A stretch of DNA of 34,413 bases, taken from the NCBI GenBank assembly GCA_903911825.1, contig CAIWFB010000321.1, positions 1-34,413 of the forward strand. The letters are read 5' to 3'. The position numbers were made by a program, and so were the translations under genes. The notes below the pieces were generated by a model. It ran no database searches. It was not told the DNA's origin and saw nothing but the letters and a program-made list of their open reading frames with translations. This document shows, in pieces, positions 25,133-32,372 of this stretch. How positions within the stretch are numbered: position 1 is the first letter of the stretch; each line of letters starts with the position of its first letter. Origin of the DNA: an uncultured Verrucomicrobia subdivision 3 bacterium (lineage in GTDB: Bacteria > Verrucomicrobiota > Verrucomicrobiia > Limisphaerales > UBA11358).

Positions 25133-27238
25133 ATGACCCCATTCAAATTATCCGCGCCGGAATTATTGCGCGCCACGCTCGTCGGCCTTTTCATGTTGGG
25201 CTCGCTGGCCAATTGTCCGGCTGAATCCAGCGCGCTGCCGGTTTTGCAGATCAACGTCGCGCAAGTCAACGCGCCATTACCTCCGACATTTTACGGGCTG
25301 ATGACCGAGGAAATTAATTACTCCTACGAAGGCGGGCTTTACGGCGAACTCATCCGCAACCGAGCGTTCAAGGCAGATACCATTCAGGAACCCATCAAGC
25401 CGGAAAATTATGACCCAGCAAAAAATTATCCCGCGAAACTTCCTCACGGCAATGCGCCAAAATTTTGGAGCACAGTGGGCACTGCTCAGATTTCGCTGGA
25501 TACCAACACGCCTTTGAATGCCGCCCTCAACGTCAGCCTCAAGCTGGACGCGAACGGAGCGACGAAACAGAATCCGGCGGGCATCGCGAACAGCGGTTAC
25601 TGGGGCATTCCCGTGCAACCGAAGACGAGTTATGCGGTTTCGTTTTATGCTAAAGCTGCTCCCGGATTTAACGGTTCGGTGACGGTGAGTTTGGAAAGTG
25701 TGGATGGCAAAACGGTTCTGGCCAGTGCTCGAGTTTCTGGCGTGACGGGCGACTGGAAAAAATTTACCGCCACTCTGAAAACACGAGCGATTCCAGCCTC
25801 GAAAGAAAATATCTTCAAGCTAACGACGACTGCGCCCGGCACGCTCTGGTTGCAAAACATTTCGCTGATGCCGCCAACTTTCATAAACCGCGCGAACGGC
25901 AACCGCCGCGACCTCTCGCAATTGCTGGCCGAGGCGCAGCCGAAATTTCTCCGCTTCCCCGGCGGCAATTACGTCGAGGGCGATTACTTTAGCGAACGGT
26001 TTAACTGGAAAGAAACTATCGGTCCCGTCGAATCGCGTCCCGGCCATCGCAGTTGCTGGGGTTATTGGTCCACGGATGGTTTTGGGCTGCCGGAATTTCT
26101 CGGCTGGTGTCAGGACTTAAACATGGAACCCGTGCTCGCGGTCTTCGCGGGCTACACCTTAAAACATGATTACGTCGCCCCCGGCCCAAAGCTCGAACCC
26201 TACGTTCAGGAAGCGCTCGAAGAGATTGAATACGTCACCGGCGACGCCTCGACCAAATGGGGCGCGCAACGCGTGAAGGACGGTTATCCGCAGCCCTTCA
26301 AGCTCCGCTACGTCGAGATTGGCAACGAAGATTGGTTCGATAAATCCGGTAGTTATGACGGACGCTTCGCGCAATTTTACGACGCCATCAAAGCGAAATA
26401 TCCGCACCTGAAAATCATTTCCACCGTCGGCTACGAACATCCCGGCGACCAGCAAGTTCACAGTCGCACGCCGGATTTGGTGGATGAACATTACTATCGC
26501 TCCGAAGAAGAAATGGAGTCGCAGTCCTTCGTCTATGACAAGCGCGACCGCAGCAACCCCACCAAAATTTTCGTGGGCGAATGGGCCACGCGCGTCGGCT
26601 CGCCCACGCCGAACATGGCGGGTGCGCTCGGCGATGCGGCGTGGATGTGCGGCATGGAACGCAACGCCGACATCGTGCTCATGCACTGCTACGCGCCGCT
26701 GTTCGTGAACGTCAGCGACCTCGGCGCGGGCCGTTCCATGCAGTGGAAATCCGACCTCATCGGTTACGACGCGCTGACCAGCTACGGCTCGCCGTCCTAT
26801 TACGCGCAGAAAATGTTCAGCACGTTTCAAGGCGATGAAGTGCTCGCAGTATCCGCGCAGAACCTGCCGACCTATACTTGGATTCAAACCGGACGCACGC
26901 GCAATGGCGTGGCGCAGCCGCCGCGCACCAACGAGGTAAAATCCTTGTTCTACTCCGCGCTGCGCGATTCCAAAACCGGTAAGCTCATCGTCAAAGTCGT
27001 CAATCGCGCGGACGCAGCGCAGGCCGTGAAAATTGAAATCAGCGGCGCCAAAGCCATCGCAGCGCAAGGCACCGCCACCGTGTTGAAAGCCGAGAATCGC
27101 GACGCGACCAACTCATTGAAAGCGCCGAAGCACGTCGTGCCCGCCACGGAAACGGTGGACGGCTTGGGCACCAACTTCACCCGCACCTTTCCGCCCTGCT
27201 CCATCACCGTGTTGGAATTAATTTCTAGCCAACCCTAG
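25133..27238 (+). CDS. Alpha-L-arabinofuranosidase, GH51, secreted
   Basis: The enzyme releases arabinose from arabinoxylan or arabinan. Residues 1 to about 30 are a signal peptide (LLRATLVGLFMLGSLANCPA), so it is exported. A beta-rich, CBM4/9-like module lies at about 100-245, inside or just after the start of the catalytic fold. The GH51 barrel gives FLRFPGGNYVEGDYF (272-286). The acid/base is E399 in EIGNEDWF and the nucleophile is E483 in VGEWATRVG. A C-terminal beta-sandwich ends the 701-residue protein. The architecture resembles the secreted GH51 enzymes with an inserted CBM. No transporter or SusCD pair is nearby, so this is not a full polysaccharide locus. The stop overlaps the convergent RmlD-like gene by 3-4 bases. 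Confidence 0.94.
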   Translation: MTPFKLSAPELLRATLVGLFMLGSLANCPAESSALPVLQINVAQVNAPLPPTFYGLMTEEINYSYEGGLYGELIRNRAFKADTIQEPIKPENYDPAKNYPAKLPHGNAPKFWSTVGTAQISLDTNTPLNAALNVSLKLDANGATKQNPAGIANSGYWGIPVQPKTSYAVSFYAKAAPGFNGSVTVSLESVDGKTVLASARVSGVTGDWKKFTATLKTRAIPASKENIFKLTTTAPGTLWLQNISLMPPTFINRANGNRRDLSQLLAEAQPKFLRFPGGNYVEGDYFSERFNWKETIGPVESRPGHRSCWGYWSTDGFGLPEFLGWCQDLNMEPVLAVFAGYTLKHDYVAPGPKLEPYVQEALEEIEYVTGDASTKWGAQRVKDGYPQPFKLRYVEIGNEDWFDKSGSYDGRFAQFYDAIKAKYPHLKIISTVGYEHPGDQQVHSRTPDLVDEHYYRSEEEMESQSFVYDKRDRSNPTKIFVGEWATRVGSPTPNMAGALGDAAWMCGMERNADIVLMHCYAPLFVNVSDLGAGRSMQWKSDLIGYDALTSYGSPSYYAQKMFSTFQGDEVLAVSAQNLPTYTWIQTGRTRNGVAQPPRTNEVKSLFYSALRDSKTGKLIVKVVNRADAAQAVKIEISGAKAIAAQGTATVLKAENRDATNSLKAPKHVVPATETVDGLGTNFTRTFPPCSITVLELISSQP

Positions 27239-28092
27239 AAGTCCGCCGTTGTCCGCGCCAGCCACTCGTTCAGACCGGGGAGCGGCGCGGACAATTCTTT
27301 CTGCACCTTGCTGATGTCGAAGGAGGTGTCCAACGCGCGCGGCGGGCCGGGGAAATCTTTGGCCGAACCAGCTTGGATTTCCATCTGGATTTCCGGCCAG
27401 CGCGGCAGCAAAGCTTGCGCGATTTGCCGGCGCGATAACCGCTCCGCGCCAGCCACGTGGTAAAGTCCCGCGCACTGTTTCCCCAGCAATTCCCAAACGG
27501 CCCGCGCGGTTTCGGCAGCGGGCAGCGGGCAGCGAAATTCATCCGTGAACAACGTCATCCCCGGCCCCGCTTGCTGCATCGCCCGCCGCAATTGCTCGTT
27601 GAACGAACGCGTTCCCGACCGCGACACGCCGCCGTTGATCGAAGTGCGCACGACGAGATGACGTGGGTTGGCGAGCACGCTCTGCTCCGCCGCCAACTTC
27701 GTCTCGCCGTAAAGGTGCAGCGGATTCACCGCATCGGTTTCGGAATAATTTCCCTTTCGTCCGTCGAAAACTAAATCGGTGGAGAAGAACACGAAGGGAA
27801 TTTCCGCCGCCAGTTCCGCGAGCAACTGCGTCGTCGCCACGTTCACGCGGCGCGCGAGCGCGGGATTCTGCTCGGCATCCGCCACGACGGTGATCGCCGC
27901 GCAATGGATGATCGCCTGCGGCGACTCGCGCTGAAAGGCTTGGCGCACGGCGGCGAAATCCAGCAGATCGAAGTCCGCCCGCGTCAAAGCGCGCACCGTG
28001 AACTGCGGCGCGAAGCGCGGCGCGGTCTGCACGAGATAATTCCCGATGAGCCCGTTCGCGCCGGTGATCCAAACTGTGGCTGGTGGTTTCAA
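27235..28092 (-). CDS. RmlD-like dTDP-4-dehydrorhamnose reductase / SDR sugar-nucleotide reductase
   Basis: RmlD-type enzymes reduce dTDP-4-dehydrorhamnose with NAD(P)H; other members act on related sugars or form methionine adenosyltransferase beta subunits. Visible motifs are TGANGLIGNYLV (nucleotide binding), IIHCAAITVVADAEQNP, FFSTDLVFDG and the catalytic YGETKLAAE. The end has GLYHVAGAERLSRRQIA, as in RmlD. No rmlA, rmlB or rmlC is beside it, so its substrate is uncertain. TTG at 28092 gives 285 residues. An upstream TTG at 28149 falls in the U-run of a terminator and is unlikely. The stop is tail-to-tail with the GH51 gene and shares a CTAG. Confidence 0.85.
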   Translation of the reverse strand: MKPPATVWITGANGLIGNYLVQTAPRFAPQFTVRALTRADFDLLDFAAVRQAFQRESPQAIIHCAAITVVADAEQNPALARRVNVATTQLLAELAAEIPFVFFSTDLVFDGRKGNYSETDAVNPLHLYGETKLAAEQSVLANPRHLVVRTSINGGVSRSGTRSFNEQLRRAMQQAGPGMTLFTDEFRCPLPAAETARAVWELLGKQCAGLYHVAGAERLSRRQIAQALLPRWPEIQMEIQAGSAKDFPGPPRALDTSFDISKVQKELSAPLPGLNEWLARTTADF

Positions 28093-28145
28093 GTCAGGCG
28101 AAATTTGCCCCAGCTTGGCGCGCGGGCAAGGCAATTGTTTCGCCA

Positions 28146-28178
28146 ACAAAAAACCGGCGACCCTTGCGAGTCGCCGGT
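28146..28178 (-). terminator. Intrinsic terminator after the 28202-28690 gene
   Basis: On the minus strand a 9-bp perfect stem ACCGGCGAC/GTCGCCGGT (28153-28161 with 28170-28178, 8-base loop) is followed by a run of six T and GTTG. It lies about 25 bases after the stop at 28202. It argues that the RmlD-like gene downstream has its own promoter and a start later than 28149. Confidence 0.9.
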
Positions 28179-28201
28179 GAGGTTAGGTTGCTTTGCAATT
28201 T

Positions 28202-28690
28202 TTAGAACGACCAGTTCACGATCGGGAAGCCGGTCGCGAGTTTGTCCGGGAATTCTTTGAACCAGGAATTGTTGCGGGCGATGTTGATGAAGCCGATCTG
28301 CACGCCCCGGAGGTTTTCCGAGTAGTTGATCGCGCCCCATTGCAGGCCGTGGCATTCCTTGGCCACGTTCACGAAGCCGGATTGCCAGCCGGTGAAGCTG
28401 ACTTTGCTGACGTTGACCATGCCCCATTCGACACCCGTGTAGGTGTCGTCATAGTTCACGAGGAACGCCCAGCTGAAGCCGGAGCTGACGCCCGTGCTGC
28501 CGTTGACGAACCCGAGCGCGAGGCTGTTCTGCGGATTCTCGCCCCAGATACTGAGGGAGAGGCCGTTGATTTCGGTGGTTTTGGAGTGGATGGCGATGTC
28601 CGGCGTCAAGGACGCTTGGAACGCGACGCCTTCCGCTTGCACACCAGCGACGCTGGCGACGAGCGCGGAGAGGATAAGTAATTTTTTCAT
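28202..28690 (-). CDS. Secreted 15-residue-repeat protein, paralogue A
   Basis: I do not recognise a named family with certainty. The 162-residue protein has a signal peptide (MKKLLILSALVASVAGVQA) and should be exported. After about residue 60 it is built from units of 15 residues with the pattern G-x-(V/I)-N-(V/Y)-x5-G-x3, for example GMVNVSKVSFTGWQS and GFVNVAKECHGLQWG. It ends with a conserved aromatic end, PIVNWSF. The alternating pattern suggests beta-strands, perhaps an outer-membrane or surface beta structure. The ATG at 28690 begins the signal peptide. A strong terminator follows. The gene at 32373-32900 is a close paralogue with one extra unit. Confidence 0.88.
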   Translation of the reverse strand: MKKLLILSALVASVAGVQAEGVAFQASLTPDIAIHSKTTEINGLSLSIWGENPQNSLALGFVNGSTGVSSGFSWAFLVNYDDTYTGVEWGMVNVSKVSFTGWQSGFVNVAKECHGLQWGAINYSENLRGVQIGFINIARNNSWFKEFPDKLATGFPIVNWSF

Positions 28691-28720
28691 ATTTTTTTGG
28701 GAGACGGAGTAACTCTTTTA

Positions 28721-28810
28721 AGCCAGCCGCGCGGCGAAGGCAACTGCTATTTCCTGCCTGCCCATTGCCCGCGACAATGAACCGCAGAACGAATCACCGC
28801 GCGGCTGGCT
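28721..28810. repeat. 14-bp perfect inverted repeat flanking a 62-base segment
   Basis: AGCCAGCCGCGCGG (28721-28734) is the exact reverse complement of 28797-28810. The 62 bases between have no gene. The pair lies in the 131-base gap between the 28822-29529 gene and paralogue A, upstream of the latter. It may be a long-loop hairpin or the remains of a small element. Confidence 0.7.
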
Positions 28811-28821
28811 GCGCGTTCCCC

Positions 28822-29529
28822 TCACGGATGCGGCGTGGGTGGGGGCGGGGTCACGGCAGGTTTATCCGGTGGCGGCGTGTAGGTGGTGGGGATGGTGCCG
28901 CGAATCATATCGCCCTCCGCTGTGCCTGCCGGAAACACATCCAGCGCGTCGGAATACCACGCCTCATTGACATCTTCCAACGCGTGCGCCATCTGGTTCA
29001 GTATCCCCGCCTGCTCGCGCCACGCGCTCAACTTATCTTTGTAATCCTGCTGTAACGGCTCCGCGCATAGCAGGCGCAAGGGGCTGAACGCCGCCAGCGT
29101 GTTGGTAGCGAGCGGACTCCACCCCGGCTCCGCCTTGCTCCACGCCGTCTCCCAATTCAACGCCTCCTCCAAGATTGCCGCCCGACTATCGCCCCGCGCC
29201 GACAAATCAGCGACCAAGGACAACTTGATCGGATCATTCCGGTAACGGTTCTTGGCCATGGACACCCCCTGCATCGTCAGCTTATGCAACGTATCCAGTT
29301 TTGCGTCCCACGCCGAACGCGCATTCACCATTTCCTGCTCCGCCGCGCTCGTGATTTTCTCCTGCCCCGGCAGCACCGGCGTGACCGTGTTATCGCCGAC
29401 GATTGCCACCACCGCCGCATTCATCTGCGCCACCGTTTTTTCCTGCCACGTCCACTGCGCCGCCACCGCTTTGGCAGCGGCAATGGTTTTGGTGGCGCGG
29501 TCTTTGACGAACTCCAGTGTTTGACTCAT
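28822..29529 (-). CDS. Hypothetical helical protein next to the 21-bp array
   Basis: I do not recognise this 235-residue protein. It has no signal peptide and no membrane helix, so it should be cytoplasmic. Residues 1-45 are an Ala/Val/Lys/Gln-rich helix with two tryptophans (QWTWQEKTVAQMN). Residues about 60-200 are mostly helical and acidic, with EEALNWETAWSKAEPGW and DVNEAWYSDALDVFPAGTAE. The tail of about 25 residues is proline-rich (TYTPPPDKPAVTPPPPTPHP). The ATG at 29529 has AAAGAG about eight bases upstream, a reasonable ribosome site. The gene begins 64 bases from the first clear core of the repeat array, and the array fills its upstream region. A role in binding or regulating that array is only a hypothesis. 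Confidence 0.8.
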   Translation of the reverse strand: MSQTLEFVKDRATKTIAAAKAVAAQWTWQEKTVAQMNAAVVAIVGDNTVTPVLPGQEKITSAAEQEMVNARSAWDAKLDTLHKLTMQGVSMAKNRYRNDPIKLSLVADLSARGDSRAAILEEALNWETAWSKAEPGWSPLATNTLAAFSPLRLLCAEPLQQDYKDKLSAWREQAGILNQMAHALEDVNEAWYSDALDVFPAGTAEGDMIRGTIPTTYTPPPDKPAVTPPPPTPHP

Positions 29530-29592
29530 GATTGACTCTTTCGTTTGAGGGTTGCACTACTCCTTTAGCCGACTTGAGGGGACACCCCGCCC

Positions 29593-29880
29593 ACCTACGC
29601 CCACGCGCCACGTGCCACCGTAGCGGGCCGGGATTCCTACGGACATCCCCACCCTTCCTACGGACAAAGTAACGCCGCCGACGCAGAATTTTGGCCCGCC
29701 GACACCGTCGGCCAAGCAAGACGACCTGTAGGAATAATAAAAATGGTCGTCGGCACGTCAAGAATCTACGTCGGCACCCCTCGGCGCTACGTCGGCGCGG
29801 ATAAAATGGACGTCGGCCAGCCTTCCCGCTACGTCGGCCCGCCAAAAATGGTCATAGGAACCCTGCGCCTGTCCGTAGGT
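29593..29880. repeat. Divergent 21-bp-period repeat array with central dyad
   Basis: Six-base cores recur every 21 bases. On the minus strand they lie at 29593-98 GTAGGT, 29614-19 GGTGGC, 29635-40 and 29656-61 GTAGGA, 29677-82 and 29698-703 GTCGGC. On the plus strand they begin at 29707 GTCGGC, 29728 GTAGGA, 29749, 29770, 29791, 29812 and 29833 (all GTCGGC), 29854 ATAGGA and 29875 GTAGGT. The two sets meet at GCCGACACCGTCGGC (29698-29712). Three bases before each core are mostly TAC, GAC, GTC or TCC, and about 12 bases between are variable. Further degenerate units may exist at both ends (for example GCCGAC at 29568). It is not a CRISPR: the repeats are too short, and the units change orientation. 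It lies between the 28822-29529 gene and the ABC-F gene. Confidence 0.92.
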
Positions 29881-30142
29881 GAGTCCAGAAAATCAGGGGT
29901 TTTGGCATAAAAGTAGGGAAAAGGTCACTTTTAGCAGCGGGCGGCGGGTTTAGCCGCCAGTTTGCCCGCTTGGGTGGTTAGTTTTCGTTGCCCTTTTGCT
30001 CGCGGCGCAGTCGGCGCGGGCCTCGGTTCCCCGCCCCACTTGAAATGCGCGGTTGACGGACTCCTGCCGCAGCCTAAACTTTCGCCCGCTCGTATTCGGC
30101 GGTGAGACGATTCTCAGCGCCGGCGAGTTGGAACTATTTCCC
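29881..30142. other. Intergenic region between the array and the ABC-F gene
   Basis: No gene is seen here. A hairpin with a 6-bp stem (GGCGGC/GCCGCC, 29940-29945 and 29953-29958) lies in it, without a T-run. The promoter of the ABC-F gene must lie in this stretch or within the array. An open frame starting at 30053 enters the ABC-F gene, but its first 30 residues do not look like family sequence. Confidence 0.5.
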
Positions 30143-31753
30143 ATGTTAATCATTCGCGACTTAAAGATGACTTTTGGCGGACGCACGCTGTTTGAAAACG
30201 CGTCGTTTGCCGTGAATTACGGCGACCGTGTGGCGCTGGTCGGCCCCAATGGTGCGGGCAAATCCACCTTGTTCTCGCTCATCCTCAAACAGCGCGAGGC
30301 GGATTCCGGCGTGATCGAGCGCGATGAATGGACGATGGTGGGCCATCTCCCACAGGAAGGCGAAGCGCTCGGCGAGGAAACGGTGCTAGATGTGGCCACG
30401 GGGCGCGTGGATGAATTGCCGCAGATCGAGAAGCGCTTGCATGAGTTGGAAAAAGCCAATGATGTTTCCAGCGCGGAATACATGGAGTTGCACGCCAAGC
30501 ATGACAAGCTGAACGATCCGCAGGTAGAGACGAAGGCGCGCAAGATGTTGCGCGGCCTCGGCTATCGCGAGGCGGACATCACGCGCAAAGCGAATGAGAT
30601 GAGCGGGGGCTGGGTGATGCGCGCGCGCTTGGCGCGGTTGCTGGTGATGGAGCCGGATTTGTTGCTGCTGGATGAGCCGACGAATCATTTGGATCTGCTG
30701 TCGTTGCTGTGGTTGCAGAATTACTTGAAGAATTACTCGGGAGCGGTGCTGCTCATCTCGCATGATCGCGTGTTCATGGATGAGGTGATCACGCAGGTGC
30801 ATGAGATTTCGGAGCGCAAGTTGAGTCCCTACACGGGCAACTACACGGACTTTCTGCGGCAGCGGGAGGAGCGTTACGAGCAGCAGTTGGCGGCTTACAA
30901 CAATCAGCAGAAGGAGATCAAGGCGTTGCAGGAGTTCGCGGATCGGTTCCGCGCGGTGCCGTCGAAGGCGTCGCAAGCGCAAAGCAAGCTGAAGCAGATC
31001 GAGCGGCTGGAGCTCATCGAAAAACCGTTGGCGCCGCGCAAGCCGTTTCGCTTTCACATTCCGCCGCCGCCCCGGGGCGGGCAACGCGCGATTTCGCTGG
31101 AAGGGATTCACATGGCTTACGGCACGCACGCGGTGTATGCGGGGCTGGATTTGACGATCGAACGCGGCGAACGCACGGTGTTGGTCGGCCCCAATGGCGC
31201 GGGCAAGTCCACGTTGCTGAAGATTCTCGCGGGCGTGGTGGAGTTTCAGAAAGGCAAGCGCGACTTGGGCCACAACGCGAAGATCGGTTACTTCAGCCAG
31301 CATCGGGCGGCGACGTTGGACCCGGAGAAGACGGTGATTGATGAAGTGTTATCCGCCGCGCCGGAGTTGCCGGAGAACGAAGCGCGAGGAATTCTCGGCT
31401 CCTTTCTGTTCCGCAAGGATGACATCTTCAAGAAGACGGCGGTGTTGAGCGGGGGCGAGAAGAGCCGCTTGAACCTCATCAAATTTCTGGTGGATCCGCC
31501 GAACTTGTTGCTGATGGACGAACCGACGACGCACTTGGACATTCACACGGTGGAGTCGCTGACGTTGGCGTTGGAGAAATACGAAGGCACGCTGGTGTTC
31601 ATCTCGCATGATGTGCATTTCATCCGCCATCTCGCGACGAAGGTGCTCCACGTCAATGCGGGCACGATCACGCCGTATGCGGGGAGCTACGATTATTTTC
31701 TGGAGAAGACGGGTCTGCTCGAAAACGAACGCGCCGCACTTACGGCGAGCTAA
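30143..31753 (+). CDS. ABC-F family ATPase (ribosome-associated)
   Basis: ABC-F proteins are soluble, carry two ATPase domains and act on the ribosome, relieving stalls or giving antibiotic resistance; they are not transporters. The 536-residue protein has Walker A GPNGAGKST twice. The signatures are MSGGWVMRARLARLL and LSGGEKSRLNLIKFL. The Walker B motifs are LLLLDEPTNHLD and LLLMDEPTTHLD. The charged interdomain linker (about 240-320, RQREERYEQQLAAYNNQQKE) is the P-site-tRNA-interacting region. There are no membrane segments. The length resembles YbiT-like members. ATG at 30143 is where homology begins. The DUF4337 gene follows by 6 bases, so the two share a transcript. Confidence 0.93.
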   Translation: MLIIRDLKMTFGGRTLFENASFAVNYGDRVALVGPNGAGKSTLFSLILKQREADSGVIERDEWTMVGHLPQEGEALGEETVLDVATGRVDELPQIEKRLHELEKANDVSSAEYMELHAKHDKLNDPQVETKARKMLRGLGYREADITRKANEMSGGWVMRARLARLLVMEPDLLLLDEPTNHLDLLSLLWLQNYLKNYSGAVLLISHDRVFMDEVITQVHEISERKLSPYTGNYTDFLRQREERYEQQLAAYNNQQKEIKALQEFADRFRAVPSKASQAQSKLKQIERLELIEKPLAPRKPFRFHIPPPPRGGQRAISLEGIHMAYGTHAVYAGLDLTIERGERTVLVGPNGAGKSTLLKILAGVVEFQKGKRDLGHNAKIGYFSQHRAATLDPEKTVIDEVLSAAPELPENEARGILGSFLFRKDDIFKKTAVLSGGEKSRLNLIKFLVDPPNLLLMDEPTTHLDIHTVESLTLALEKYEGTLVFISHDVHFIRHLATKVLHVNAGTITPYAGSYDYFLEKTGLLENERAALTAS

Positions 31754-31759
31754 ACTTTT

Positions 31760-32308
31760 ATGGAAGAACAAGAAGTTCCCACGGAACATTTACACGAACA
31801 CATGGAGCATCACGCCAAACACAGTGCTGAACGCTGGATTTTGGGCGTGGCGTTGAGCTCGGCGTTGCTGGCGGCGCTGGCGGCCGTGGGGTCGCTGCAA
31901 GCCGGTCACCACGCGAACGAGGCGATGATTTGCCAGATCGAGGCGGCGAATAAATGGAGCTATTTCCAATCGAAGAGCATCAAGGAATCGCAGTTGAAGT
32001 CGAAGTTGGAAATCTTGGAGGCGCTGGGCAAACCCGACCAACCGGCGGACAAAAAGAAGTTGGAAGAATACAAATCGGACAAGGAAAAGATTCAGTCGGA
32101 GGCGGAGGAAAAAGAAAAGGAAGCGACGCACGAACTCAAGACGCACCAGATCTTCGCGAAGAGCGTGACGCTGTTTCAGATTGCGATTTCCATCGGCGCG
32201 ATCGCGGTGCTCACGAAACGTCCGCGCTTCTGGTATTTGAGTTTAGGCTTGGGCGTGACGGGCTTGGTGTTTTTCATCCAAGCGTTTCTGTCCATCGCCG
32301 GCCACTGA
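31760..32308 (+). CDS. DUF4337 membrane protein
   Basis: This 182-residue protein has a His-rich N-terminus (EHLHEHMEHHAKHS). One membrane helix lies at about 25-48 (LGVALSSALLAALAAVGSL). A soluble charged coiled-coil segment (about 75-130, KKKLEEYKSDKEKIQSEAEE) follows, then two C-terminal membrane helices (about 133-150 and 158-180). The segment EAANKWSYFQSKSIKES is the signature I associate with DUF4337. Its function is unknown to me. It starts 6 bases after the ABC-F stop. The His-rich start might bind metal, which is a guess. It ends before the bidirectional terminator at 32326-32355. Confidence 0.82.
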   Translation: MEEQEVPTEHLHEHMEHHAKHSAERWILGVALSSALLAALAAVGSLQAGHHANEAMICQIEAANKWSYFQSKSIKESQLKSKLEILEALGKPDQPADKKKLEEYKSDKEKIQSEAEEKEKEATHELKTHQIFAKSVTLFQIAISIGAIAVLTKRPRFWYLSLGLGVTGLVFFIQAFLSIAGH

Positions 32309-32325
32309 CGCCGTTTTCAAAATCA

Positions 32326-32355
32326 AACCCCGGAAGCCGCGAAGCTTCCGGGGTT
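32326..32355. terminator. Bidirectional terminator between DUF4337 and paralogue B
   Basis: A 12-bp perfect stem (32326-32337 with 32344-32355, AACCCCGGAAGC and its complement) has a six-base loop. It is followed by ATTTTGTT on the plus strand and preceded by A-rich sequence for the other direction. It lies between convergent stops at 32308 and 32373. Confidence 0.85.
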
Positions 32356-32372
32356 ATTTTGTTAGTCGAGGT

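Noticed and set aside
28093-28149. TTG start of the RmlD-like gene at 28149
   Set aside because: It lies in the U-run of the intrinsic terminator of the upstream gene. TTG at 28092 begins directly before the conserved nucleotide-binding strand.
29390-29845. Arg-rich 151-residue open frame on the minus strand across the array
   Set aside because: It overlaps the real gene at 28822-29529 in another frame and is a by-product of the 21-bp repeat. The RRR-rich composition reflects the repeated GTCGGC and GTAGGA cores.
29593-29880. CRISPR array
   Set aside because: The conserved part is only 6-9 bases, the period is 21 bases, orientation flips at the centre, and no cas gene is nearby.
30386-31303. 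305-residue open frame on the minus strand inside the ABC-F gene
   Set aside because: It is antisense to a clear ABC-F gene and rich in Leu, Arg and Gln from reverse-complemented codons. No family motif is present.
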